Shown here: in pieces, positions 1 to 6,184 of the stretch
Position numbering within the stretch: position 1 is the first letter of the stretch
Layout of the letters: every line of letters starts with the position of its first letter
Assembly (NCBI GenBank): GCA_023438785.1
Contig: JAEXQJ010000363.1
Span: 1 to 7,214, forward strand
Direction of reading: 5' to 3'
Source: Pseudomonadota bacterium
GTDB lineage: Bacteria; Myxococcota_A; Polyangia; Fen-1088
DNA length: 7,214 bases
Notes under the pieces: generated by a model
The model's input: only the letters and a program-made list of their open reading frames with translations
What the model was told of the DNA's origin: nothing
Database searches by the model: none
Made by a program: the position numbers and the translations under genes

Positions 1-1
1 T

Positions 2-355
2 TCCGAGGACGAGGGTCGGGTCGGCTCCCATAGATTCCTCACGTGCGTTGCTGCCGAGGGAGCGGCGCTCGCCGAGTACCTCTGCTTCTACTTCCTGACC
101 GATGAGGGGCTCGCCGCGCTTGGCGAGGCCTCGCCAGGAGGTGCCGGTCGGAATCGTACCTTGGGGTTGCAGGCGCTCGCAGCAATCGAGGTGCCCGTCC
201 CGCCGATCCTCGACCAGCAGCTTCTAGTCGAAATGCTCCACTTGCGTGATGAGGCCCGTGCGCGTCATGAGGCCGCGCACGCTCGATGCGAGGAGCTGGT
301 ACCCGAGCTGCTGCGCTCCGTGTTCGGCGCTGCCTTCGGTGTGCCCCGAGCGTGA
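2..355 (+). CDS. hsdS: Type I restriction-modification specificity subunit (HsdS), C-terminal fragment
   Basis: This is the last 117 residues of a gene whose start lies left of the window. The frame is open from base 2 to a TGA at 353-355. Visible residues 44-56 read SPGGAGRNRTLGL and are followed by a LAAIEVPVPP stretch and a charged helix ending in LVPELLRSVFGAAFG. This is the usual ending of an HsdS target-recognition domain and its conserved coiled-coil helix. HsdS binds the DNA target and docks HsdM (methylase) and HsdR (nuclease) into the type I enzyme; hsdM and hsdR would be expected further left. Third codon positions are less uniformly G/C (GTT, GCT, CTT, CTA, CGT, CAT) than in the genes to the right, which fits horizontal transfer but is only a visual impression. 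No terminator is obvious after the stop. The family call is confident; the recognition sequence cannot be inferred. Confidence 0.85.
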   Translation, partial: SEDEGRVGSHRFLTCVAAEGAALAEYLCFYFLTDEGLAALGEASPGGAGRNRTLGLQALAAIEVPVPPILDQQLLVEMLHLRDEARARHEAAHARCEELVPELLRSVFGAAFGVPRA

Positions 356-527
356 CCAGAGCCACTACCAGCCCCACGCCGCCGCCGCGGGCGGCCACGT
401 GGGCCACGACGGCGGCCTCACGCGCGGCCTCGCGCTGCCTTCCGGCTGTGAACCAGGCGGCCCGCAGCGCGACGCCCGTGGTCGCAGCCCGGATACCTAC
501 GCTTGGTGAGCAGCAATCCGGCCGCCC
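356..527. other. Non-coding or decayed stretch after hsdS, no supported gene
   Basis: This very GC-rich stretch lies between the hsdS stop and the repeat array. Both strands stay open here in Ala/Arg/Thr-rich frames, as high GC content predicts, and neither has a recognisable domain or a good ribosome binding site. A minus-strand reading gives an Ala/Val-rich segment (about 355-515), but it has no clear start and no recognisable family. I see no terminator or promoter that I would defend. It may be decayed sequence at the edge of an island. Confidence 0.35.
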
Positions 528-805
528 CTGATAACCGCGCTCTTCACCTGTTCAGCGCTCTCTGGCGCTCTCTCCCCGGAGCGCTCTGGAGAGAGCTCCG
601 AGGGGTGAGGTGCATCGGACATCTGGGGTCCCACTGCTGATTCGAACCGAGAGTTAACAGCGAACATTCTGAAAACAGGCCGAAGCCGTTAACCACTCTC
701 TTCACCCGTTAACCGCTCTCACCCGCTCTCTCCCCGAAGACGCCTTCAGAGAGCCCCACCGCCCCGTCTCTCACCACTGACCGAATCTCACGTGCTCTCT
801 CAGAG
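528..805. repeat. Decaying direct-repeat array with hairpins (three related units)
   Basis: Bases 528-581 and 686-739 align without gaps at an offset of 158, with 43 of 54 positions identical by hand count. Each unit holds two 20-bp subrepeats built on CCGTTAACCnCTCTC, clearest at 686-705 and 706-724, followed by GCTCTCTCCCC and a hairpin. In the first unit the hairpin is a perfect 9-bp inverted repeat, 567-575 with 588-596. In the second it is a 7-bp inverted repeat, 725-731 with 748-754, plus an inner GAAG/CTTC stem at 736-747. A third, weaker copy of the subrepeat (ACCG..TCTCAC..GCTCTCTC) lies at 779-801. No coding frame explains the pattern. The element's identity is unknown; possibilities include a degenerate repetitive element, recombinase or replication-type sites, or a recombination scar beside the tRNA. 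Confidence 0.6.
639..660 (-). other. tRNA-like fragment (partial copy of anticodon-loop and T-loop blocks)
   Basis: Read on the minus strand, CTGTTAAC (653-660) is followed by GTTCGAATC (639-647). The same two blocks occur in the same order in the tRNA-Asn gene at 960-967 and 938-946. The gap between them is 5 bases here and 13 in the true tRNA, so this is not a folding tRNA. It could be a shrunken duplicate of the tRNA 3' half, such as a worn attachment site, or a coincidence. GTTCGAATC occurs in many tRNA T-loops, and the GTTAAC palindrome also recurs in the nearby repeats. Confidence 0.35.
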
Positions 806-839
806 ATCGCGCCTCGCTCACGACGATCGCGCACAACGC

Positions 840-859
840 CGGAATCTCTTTGGATTCCG
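840..859. other. Perfect 7-bp hairpin, possible terminator-like structure
   Basis: CGGAATC (840-846) and GATTCCG (853-859) form a perfect 7-bp stem with a 6-base loop. It lies about 63 bp beyond the 3' end of the minus-strand tRNA and could end its transcript. No run of U follows the stem on either strand, so it is not a standard intrinsic terminator. A perfect TTGACA lies on the minus strand just upstream (883-888), but the nearest -10-like hexamer is 19 bp away and I do not call a promoter there. Confidence 0.3.
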
Positions 860-922
860 CCTACCCTGCGCCCGTGGGACTTTGTCAACCAGCGGGGCGC
901 GAAAATGGGTGAGCCTGGGGTT

Positions 923-998
923 TGGCTCCGGAGGAGAGATTCGAACTCCCGACCCGGCGGTTAACAGCCGCCTGCTCTGCCAACTGAGCTACTCCGGA
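923..998 (-). tRNA. tRNA-Asn (anticodon GTT), CCA encoded
   Basis: This 76-nt cloverleaf is on the minus strand. The acceptor stem is TCCGGAG with CTCCGGA (7 bp). The D arm is GCTC/GAGC with the loop AGTTGGCA. The anticodon stem is GGCGG/CCGCC around the loop CTGTTAA, so the anticodon is GTT (plus-strand bases 963-965). The variable loop has 5 bases. The T arm is GGGAG/CTCTC with one G-U pair around TTCGAAT. The discriminator base is G, as expected for tRNA-Asn, and the 3' CCA is encoded (923-925). It has its own promoter upstream (1014-1041). It stands alone, with its 3' end facing the repeat array and hsdS, the side on which tRNA-targeting islands insert. Confidence 0.97.
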
Positions 999-1013
999 AT
1001 GTGGAAGGCGATG

Positions 1014-1041
1014 ATTATGTGAAGCGGGGATGGTCCGTCAA
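1014..1041 (-). promoter_or_regulatory. Sigma70-type promoter of tRNA-Asn
   Basis: On the minus strand, TTGACG (1036-1041, five of six matches to TTGACA) and CATAAT (1014-1019, five of six matches to TATAAT) are separated by 16 bp. The mature tRNA 5' end lies 15 bases after the -10 box, giving a predicted leader of about 8 bases. That spacing is normal for a tRNA gene and makes this the most convincing promoter in the window. The 86 bp between tRNA and amidohydrolase gene show no clear terminator for the upstream operon, so read-through into the tRNA is possible. Confidence 0.7.
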
Positions 1042-1084
1042 GGAGTTCTGATGAAATTGCGCACGATCTGAACGACGCGGCAAC

Positions 1085-2326
1085 TCAGGGGGCGGGCGGC
1101 GCGGGGACGGCGGCCTGGGTCGGTCGGGGCGGCATGACGACGGGGCCGGGCGGCGGGCGCCACTTGAGCACGCGCGCGGCGTTCTCGAAGTACAGCTTGC
1201 GCAAGATCTTTTCGGGAAGGCCCACGCCGTCGATCTTCCAGCGGCCCTGGATAGGGGTGGGCGATTCGAACTGGCGGTCGCGCGTCTCGAAGTAGCGCCA
1301 GGTGGACTTGAAGTAGCGCTCCTCGTCGGCCAGAGTGGGCGGCAGCGGGCCGTTCGACCCGTACATCATGCCGTCCTGCTCGGCGCTCACGCCCAGGTCG
1401 GTGCCGAAGAGCACGCGGTCCTGGTACTTCTCGTAAAAGCGCCGCATCTTCTCAGGGTCGTGGCGGCCGATCTCGGGCACGCGCGCGGCCGTGTCGATGT
1501 AGAGGTTGGGGTGCTCGTCGAGCATCTGGCCGACGCGATCCGGATCCTCCGGATCGTTGCCGAAGTGCACGCCGATGAAGGTGGTCTTGGGGTGACGGGC
1601 CACCCGCGCCTCGAAGGCGGCGTGAAGCTCCTCCCATGACGGCACCGGCTGGCCGTGGAAGGACCACTCGGGATGGGCCTTCAGCTCGTCCCAACGCTCG
1701 TTCTTCTCGTCGGCGGGCAACCAGAAGGCCTTGGGATCGCCGGTGTGCATCGCCACCGGCATGCCCAACTCGCCCGCCTTCTCGAAGAGCGGATCCAGGT
1801 TGGGATCGTCCACTGGCAAAGGCCGCTTCAGATCGGGGGTCGGGTAGCCCAGCCCGAGCGCCTTGTAAATCTTGAGCCCGATGGCCCCCAACCGCTTGGC
1901 CTCCGCCAACTCCTCGGCCAGAACGTTGCCGTAGTCGGCGCGCACGCCCATGGCGGCCATGCGCAGGGCCTTCATGAAGTTGACGGTGGTGAACACGGCG
2001 ATTCGCCCGCCCGAGGCTTTGGCCACCTCGAGCTGCTTCTCCAACAGGTACTGAGGCGGCCCGAGGCTCATGCCCGAGAAGTTGACGAAGCCATCGATGC
2101 CCCACGTCTGCATGACCTTGAGCGCGCGCTCCAAGCCGTCCGGGTCGACGTGCGTGTGCGCGTCCAGGCGTGGCAGATGCGCTGCTGGTCGCGGCTTGGC
2201 AGGGGATCGCGAGCGACGCACCACGCCCGCGGCCACGGCCCCGCCCGCCAACACGAGCACGGCGCCCAACGCGACCACGCGCCGGGCGCGGCGCGGGCCC
2301 GGAGCACTAGATCTTGCCAGGCTCAT
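1085..2326 (-). CDS. Membrane-anchored or exported amidohydrolase-2 family TIM-barrel hydrolase
   Basis: This 413-residue protein has the amidohydrolase-2 (PF04909-type) pattern. Metal-ligand candidates are H57 and H59 in LDAHTHV, H194 in VAMHTGD, H254 in FIGVHFGND and D310 in LFGTDLG. K152 and K155 in GLKIYK lie where the second barrel strand would be. The family hydrolyses or decarboxylates carboxylic substrates at a metal centre; the substrate here cannot be told. Residues 18-37 form a hydrophobic segment after an Arg-rich start and before RRSR, so a signal anchor or uncleaved signal peptide is likely. It does not match a clear Tat motif. This is unusual, since most relatives are cytoplasmic. 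The C-terminus (391-413) is a Pro/Ala-rich tail. The ATG lies inside the end of the PilZ-PEGA gene (20-bp overlap) with no strong Shine-Dalgarno, suggesting translational coupling. Fold call is firm; function is open. Confidence 0.85.
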   Translation of the reverse strand: MSLARSSAPGPRRARRVVALGAVLVLAGGAVAAGVVRRSRSPAKPRPAAHLPRLDAHTHVDPDGLERALKVMQTWGIDGFVNFSGMSLGPPQYLLEKQLEVAKASGGRIAVFTTVNFMKALRMAAMGVRADYGNVLAEELAEAKRLGAIGLKIYKALGLGYPTPDLKRPLPVDDPNLDPLFEKAGELGMPVAMHTGDPKAFWLPADEKNERWDELKAHPEWSFHGQPVPSWEELHAAFEARVARHPKTTFIGVHFGNDPEDPDRVGQMLDEHPNLYIDTAARVPEIGRHDPEKMRRFYEKYQDRVLFGTDLGVSAEQDGMMYGSNGPLPPTLADEERYFKSTWRYFETRDRQFESPTPIQGRWKIDGVGLPEKILRKLYFENAARVLKWRPPPGPVVMPPRPTQAAVPAPPAP

Positions 2327-4223
2327 TCGGATCGGATGCCGGGGTGGGGTCGCTCGGCACCGCGGGCTCCTCGACCTTGATCTTGGCCAGCTTGGCCGAG
2401 ACGGTCAGGACGGCCTCCTCGCCCTTGACGATCCAGCTGTCGGACGCGCTGATAGTGCGCTCGTACGGCTCGTAGCCTGGCCTGCGGATGACCACCGTGT
2501 GCGGCTTGCTGGTGTCCAGGATGCGGCGCTGGAACGGCGTGGGGCCCATCCGCTCACCGTCGATGAGCACATCGCCGCCGGGGGGAATGGACCTCACCTT
2601 GAGGATGTACTTCACCTCACCGATTGGGGCGGGGCCGGGCTCGGGGCTCTTGGCCGCGGCCTTCTTGCCCGCCAGGGGGCGCGCCACGGGCGGAGTCTCG
2701 GCCGCCACAACCGGCTTGGGCGCGGACGCGGGGCTCTTAGCCGCCGCCAGCTTGGCTTGCTCTGAGGCAGCGGCTGAAGCGGGCTTGGCCTCGATGGCCG
2801 CCGCGGGCTTCGTCTCGGTCGAGATCGCGGGTTCGGTGGCGGCCGGCTTGGCCGCGGCAGGCGCGGGGACAGGCTCGGCTGGCGGCGCCACTGCCTCGAC
2901 ACGCTGGGCGGGCGCTGGGGCCAAAGCCGGTGTTCCTGATGCGGGCGCAGAGGGCGATGAAGTCTCACCGGCCGTCCGCCAAGGCTTGGCCTGCATGAGG
3001 TAGACGCCAGCGAAGGCGCCCACCGCGGCCAGAAGTCCCACCAGCACCAGCACCCTGCCCTGACTCCGCTTGGGCTTATCGACCAGGGCACCCGCGCCGG
3101 CGGAGACCGCCTCCGCCTCCACATCCGCCTCCGCAGGGGCGGCGGCCATGTCGTCCCGGGTCTGCGACGGCGCCCCCACGTCACCCGCGGTGCCATCGGT
3201 GCGTTCGATGGGCATCTCCTCGTGAGCAGAGGCCACCTGATCCGTCTTCTCGTCGGGCGCTTCCACGGGCACGGCTTCATCCGGCCCGCCGTGAATGGCC
3301 TCGATGGCGCTCGAATCCAGCGTCAGCGGCTGGGTGGGCACGGACTCGGAGAACGCCCCGCTGTCGGGCAGGGACGGCGTTCCCTCGTCTCCCAGCGGAA
3401 GGTCGAGCAAGGCCGCGTGGGGCAGAGGGTGTGATGGCTTCGGCGGCTCAGTCTGGGTCTCGCCCGTCTGCATGAGCACGTCTTCCATCGGCGCCATCGG
3501 CGAATCAGGACTGGGCGGCTCGCCTTGCGCCTGGCCCATCCAGGCCAGGTCCAGCGAGTTGGCAGCGACGGTGGGAGGATCGAGCCCCTGGGCGTCGGTC
3601 TGCCAATTCTCGAGCGGGGCGCGAGGTGCGGCGGCGTCCGGAGCCGTCTCCGCGGCCGCACGCGCCTTCTCCGCGGCTTCGAAGAAGTAACTCGGCGGGT
3701 GGTTCGCGATCTCGGTCTTGCCGCCCGCATCGAACTCCTCCAGCGCCCCCATCGTGTCCGCGGATGCGGCGGTCACGGCGGGCGCGGGCGGCGTGGTCGT
3801 GGACAGCGGCGAGGCACCCGCTCGAGTCGACTCCTTGTTCGCGCCGGCCCCCGACTTGGGTGGCGCGCCGGACCTGCCATCGCGACGAGCCTTCTGCGCC
3901 AGCAACTGCTGGTGCACGCCCTGGCCCTCGGGACTGAGCTGGTCGAAGCGCAAGCCCATGCCGGGGACGCTGGAGGGGCGGGCCGGATCTGGCTCGCGCA
4001 GCCAGACCACCGTGCCCAGCCCCGACATCAGCAGGCTCGAATCCGCCAGGCTGAACTCGAAATTGAGCAAGGTGCCTACGGCCAACGGCTGCTTGGTGCG
4101 GATGAAGATGCCACCTGCACTTACATCGGCCCCGTACTTGGCCACGAAGTCATCCAGCGATTCGCTCTTGAACTTGATGCGCAGGGTGATCGCGCCAGCT
4201 TCAGTGCTTGACGGTTCGTCCAT
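2307..4223 (-). CDS. PilZ - transmembrane - PEGA domain protein
   Basis: This 638-residue protein has three parts. Residues about 12-115 are a PilZ-like domain of the kind frequent in myxobacteria (FVAKYGADVSAGGIFIRT, then GTVVWLRE and GMGLRFDQL). The DxSxxG motif is present (D33, S35, G38), but the preceding RxxxR arginine motif of c-di-GMP binders is not evident (LRIKFK), so ligand binding is uncertain. Residues about 116-385 are acidic, Pro/Ala-rich and probably unstructured. Residues 390-410 form one membrane helix after KPKRSQGR. A Pro/Ala/Lys linker (about 418-530) follows, then a PEGA domain at about 538-612 (LKVRSIPPGGDVLIDGERMGPTPF, later RRPGYEPYERT). The expected topology is PilZ in the cytoplasm and PEGA outside, probably touching the cell wall. 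It may pass a cytoplasmic signal to the envelope, which is inference. It overlaps the amidohydrolase gene downstream and diverges from ggt. Confidence 0.87.
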   Translation of the reverse strand: MDEPSSTEAGAITLRIKFKSESLDDFVAKYGADVSAGGIFIRTKQPLAVGTLLNFEFSLADSSLLMSGLGTVVWLREPDPARPSSVPGMGLRFDQLSPEGQGVHQQLLAQKARRDGRSGAPPKSGAGANKESTRAGASPLSTTTPPAPAVTAASADTMGALEEFDAGGKTEIANHPPSYFFEAAEKARAAAETAPDAAAPRAPLENWQTDAQGLDPPTVAANSLDLAWMGQAQGEPPSPDSPMAPMEDVLMQTGETQTEPPKPSHPLPHAALLDLPLGDEGTPSLPDSGAFSESVPTQPLTLDSSAIEAIHGGPDEAVPVEAPDEKTDQVASAHEEMPIERTDGTAGDVGAPSQTRDDMAAAPAEADVEAEAVSAGAGALVDKPKRSQGRVLVLVGLLAAVGAFAGVYLMQAKPWRTAGETSSPSAPASGTPALAPAPAQRVEAVAPPAEPVPAPAAAKPAATEPAISTETKPAAAIEAKPASAAASEQAKLAAAKSPASAPKPVVAAETPPVARPLAGKKAAAKSPEPGPAPIGEVKYILKVRSIPPGGDVLIDGERMGPTPFQRRILDTSKPHTVVIRRPGYEPYERTISASDSWIVKGEEAVLTVSAKLAKIKVEEPAVPSDPTPASDPNEPGKI

Positions 4224-4249
4224 GGGGGTCTTCTCTGCGAAGCGGGAAA

Positions 4250-4278
4250 AGGTTACGCCGGAGGTGGAATTCCTTCAA
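4250..4278 (-). promoter_or_regulatory. Candidate promoter of the PilZ-PEGA / amidohydrolase operon
   Basis: On the minus strand, TTGAAG (4273-4278, four of six matches to TTGACA) and TAACCT (4250-4255, three of six matches to TATAAT) are spaced by 17 bp. The predicted start would be near 4243, giving a leader of about 20 bases before the ATG at 4223. The element lies directly on the ribosome-binding region of the divergent ggt gene. Its match is modest and it is called mainly on spacing and position. Confidence 0.4.
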
Positions 4279-5985
4279 ATGATGAATGTCCGAATCCTGA
4301 GTGCCGGCATCTTGTTGCTGGGCCTGGTCCCCGCGGCTGGCGCGGCCCGCCCCGGCCCGGCCAGGCACGCCTCGCACGGCCTGGTGGCCTCCGATTCCGC
4401 GTTGGCGTCCGGCATCGGGGCGCGGGTTCTGGCGGGCGGGGGCAACGCGGTGGACGCGGCCTGCGCAACGGCGCTCGCCCTGGGCGTGGTGCATCCCTTC
4501 GCCTCGGGACTGGGCGGGGGTGGCATGGCTCTCGTCTACCAGGCCTCCACCGGTCAGGTCTTCGCGCTGGATTTCCGCGAGACCGCGCCGGCCGCCCTGC
4601 GCCCCGAGTCGTTCACGCGCGCCGGTCGCGCGCAGCCCAGCCTGTCCGTGCGCGGCGGGTTGGCGGTGGGCGTGCCCGGCGAGCCGGCCGGTTTGGCAGA
4701 GCTGGTGCGGCGTTGGGGCAAGCGGCCTTTTGCCGAGTGTGTGCGGCCCGCCGAGCGTCTGGCGCACGGATTCCCCGCCTCGCCTTGGCTGGTCGAGCAC
4801 GTGAAGCAGCAGTTGAGCCGCGATCCGCACGAAATGGACTTCCTGGTGCAGGCGCTGGAGAGCCCGGCGCCCCAGTTGCGCCGGCTGCGGCCCGGTCAGC
4901 TTCTTCATCGGACCAACCTGGCCGCGACCCTGACTCAGCTGCGCCGAGCGGGGGCGGCGGCCTTCTACGAGGGGCCGGTGGCGCGCCAGATCGTGGCGGC
5001 GGTGACGGCGGGCGGGGGAGCCATGACCCTCGACGACCTGGCCCGCTACCGCGCCGTGGAGCGCACACCCCTGGTCACGCGGTTTCGCGGCCGCCAAATC
5101 TACCTGATGCCGCCGCCCTCCTCGGGCGGTGTGCTCATGGCCCAGGCCCTGGGCATCCTGGCCCGACGGCGCGAGCCCTGGGACGCGGCGCCCTCCTCGC
5201 CCACGTATCTGCACCTCTTGACCGAGGCGCTCAAGCACGGCTTTGCGGATCGCAGTCGCCACCTGGGCGACCCGGGTTTCGTCACGGTCCCTGTGCAGCG
5301 CCTCCTGGATGGCGCCTATCTGGATGAGCTGGCGGCGCGCATTCAGCCCGATCGCGTGCTGCCGCAAGAGCTCTACGGCTCGGACCACGAACGACCCGCG
5401 GCACCGGCGCAAGATGCGGGCACGGCGCACATCTCCGTCGTCGATGCGGATGGCAACGCGGTGGCCCTGACCACAACCATCAATCTGGAATTTGGGGCGC
5501 ATGTGATGGCCGGTCGCACGGGCGTGGTCCTCAACGACGAGATGGATGACTTCGCCACCTCTGCCAAACCCGACGCTTTCGGGCTGCAGACCGGCCTGGC
5601 TAACGCGGTCGCGCCTGGCAAGCGCCCGCTGTCATCCATGTCACCCACCATCGCCGTGGGCCCCCGGGGCGTGGAGGTGGTGGTGGGCGCCGCCGGGGGA
5701 CCCACCATCATCAGCAGCACGCTGCAGGTGCTGCTGGATGTCTTGGTCTTCCACATGGACGCCCGCGCGGCGGTGAATGCCCCTCGCATCCATCACCAGT
5801 GGTCGCCCCCGCTGCTGCACCATGAACCCCAACTGCCCGCCCCGACGCTGGCCGGGCTGCGCGCCAAGGGCCAACAGCTCGTGGTCCGCGAGAAGATCGG
5901 CAAAGTGAACCTGATCGTGCGCGGCTCCGCGGGCCTGGATGCCACTGGCGAGCCGCGCAGTGGCGGAGCGCCCGCGGGGTACTGA
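4279..5985 (+). CDS. ggt: Gamma-glutamyltranspeptidase (glutathione hydrolase) proenzyme
   Basis: This 568-residue protein is full length for the family. It is a periplasmic Ntn-hydrolase that cleaves itself into two subunits and removes or transfers the gamma-glutamyl group of glutathione. Residues 1-22 are a signal peptide ending in VPAAGA. R100 in DFRETAP fits the substrate-carboxylate arginine. T382 in AGTAHISVVD fits the catalytic threonine at the new N-terminus of the small subunit. Further family motifs are N402 in TINLEFG, NDEMDDF (419-425), PLSSMSPT (450-457) and GGPT (473-476). The loop after MDDF is long enough to form the active-site lid seen in the E. coli enzyme. The second residue of the small subunit is Ala instead of the E. 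coli Thr. The first ATG (4279) gives the signal peptide; GGAGG at 4260-4264 is 14 bases away, rather far. An in-frame GTG (4264) is the alternative. The frame stays open upstream through the PilZ gene, but that part is antisense shadow. Confidence 0.95.
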   Translation: MMNVRILSAGILLLGLVPAAGAARPGPARHASHGLVASDSALASGIGARVLAGGGNAVDAACATALALGVVHPFASGLGGGGMALVYQASTGQVFALDFRETAPAALRPESFTRAGRAQPSLSVRGGLAVGVPGEPAGLAELVRRWGKRPFAECVRPAERLAHGFPASPWLVEHVKQQLSRDPHEMDFLVQALESPAPQLRRLRPGQLLHRTNLAATLTQLRRAGAAAFYEGPVARQIVAAVTAGGGAMTLDDLARYRAVERTPLVTRFRGRQIYLMPPPSSGGVLMAQALGILARRREPWDAAPSSPTYLHLLTEALKHGFADRSRHLGDPGFVTVPVQRLLDGAYLDELAARIQPDRVLPQELYGSDHERPAAPAQDAGTAHISVVDADGNAVALTTTINLEFGAHVMAGRTGVVLNDEMDDFATSAKPDAFGLQTGLANAVAPGKRPLSSMSPTIAVGPRGVEVVVGAAGGPTIISSTLQVLLDVLVFHMDARAAVNAPRIHHQWSPPLLHHEPQLPAPTLAGLRAKGQQLVVREKIGKVNLIVRGSAGLDATGEPRSGGAPAGY

Positions 5986-6033
5986 CCCCGCCTCGTGCGA
6001 GGAGGTCGCGTGCCGCGAGGTGCTGACTGCACC
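5974..6033. terminator. Run of four small hairpins after ggt, possible terminator region
   Basis: Four stem-loops follow almost without gaps: GCGGGGT/ACCCCGC (5974-5980 with 5985-5991, spanning the ggt stop), CCTCG/CGAGG (5991-5995 with 5998-6002), TCGCG/CGCGA (6006-6010 with 6014-6018) and GGTGC/GCACC (6019-6023 with 6029-6033). None is followed by a run of U, so this is not a standard intrinsic terminator. It may stabilise the ggt transcript end or assist termination. Short stems also arise by chance in DNA this GC-rich. Confidence 0.35.
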
Positions 6034-6144
6034 GGCCAGCGCTGCAACCAGGCGGGGCCGCTAACGCGCCCGGCCCGCGCGGATTCCCCAAAAGCGTGCG
6101 GCGAAACCATGGCGAAATTTCCACCGCGGAATGCTGCCTGCGCG
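6034..6144. other. Intergenic stretch between ggt and the atp promoter
   Basis: This stretch separates the ggt 3' hairpins from the promoter at 6145. I see no ORF with a domain, no RNA gene and no clear operator. It is less GC-rich near 6095-6130, as expected upstream of a promoter. Confidence 0.5.
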
Positions 6145-6174
6145 TTGACCTTCACCGGGGGAGAGTTGTAGGGT
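6145..6174 (+). promoter_or_regulatory. Promoter of the bactofilin-remnant / ATP synthase operon
   Basis: TTGACC (6145-6150, five of six matches to TTGACA) and TAGGGT (6169-6174) are spaced by 18 bp. A TAGGGT-like -10 is weak by E. coli standards but has the conserved TA...T, and GC-rich -10 elements are common in high-GC bacteria. The predicted transcription start is about 6180-6185, so the ATG at 6185 would have almost no 5' leader. Everything from 6185 through atpX and atpF lies close enough to be transcribed from here. Confidence 0.5.
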
Positions 6175-6184
6175 CTGCTCCGCC

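Noticed and set aside
39..407. Minus-strand ORF of 122 codons opposite hsdS
   Set aside because: It is Arg/Ala-rich and antisense to the recognisable HsdS C-terminus.
528..805. CRISPR array
   Set aside because: Units are too few and too diverged, the spacing is not repeat-spacer, and no cas gene is nearby.
858..888. Possible minus-strand promoter (TTGACA 883-888, TAGGCG 858-863)
   Set aside because: The 19-bp spacing is too long and there is no gene downstream in that direction before the repeat array.
792..1022. Plus-strand ORF of 76 codons
   Set aside because: It runs across the tRNA-Asn gene; the GEIRTPDPAVNSRLLCQLSYSG segment is the classic false translation of a tRNA.
1655..2765. Plus-strand ORFs of 241 and 231 codons opposite the amidohydrolase and PilZ genes
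   Set aside because: They are shadows of well-supported genes and have no recognisable domain.
3718..4278. Upstream extension of the ggt frame (open from 3718)
   Set aside because: It is antisense to the PilZ-PEGA gene, has no family similarity, and would bury the signal peptide that begins at 4279.
4201..5502. Long minus-strand ORF of 433 codons opposite ggt
   Set aside because: The ggt strand carries all the catalytic motifs, and the antisense frame is Arg/Gly/His-rich low-complexity sequence typical of GC-rich shadow frames.
4279..5985. Cephalosporin or glutaryl-7-ACA acylase instead of Ggt
   Set aside because: These relatives share the fold, but the DFRE, NDEMDDF and PLSSMSPT motifs all follow the true Ggt pattern. 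Substrate range still cannot be proven from sequence.
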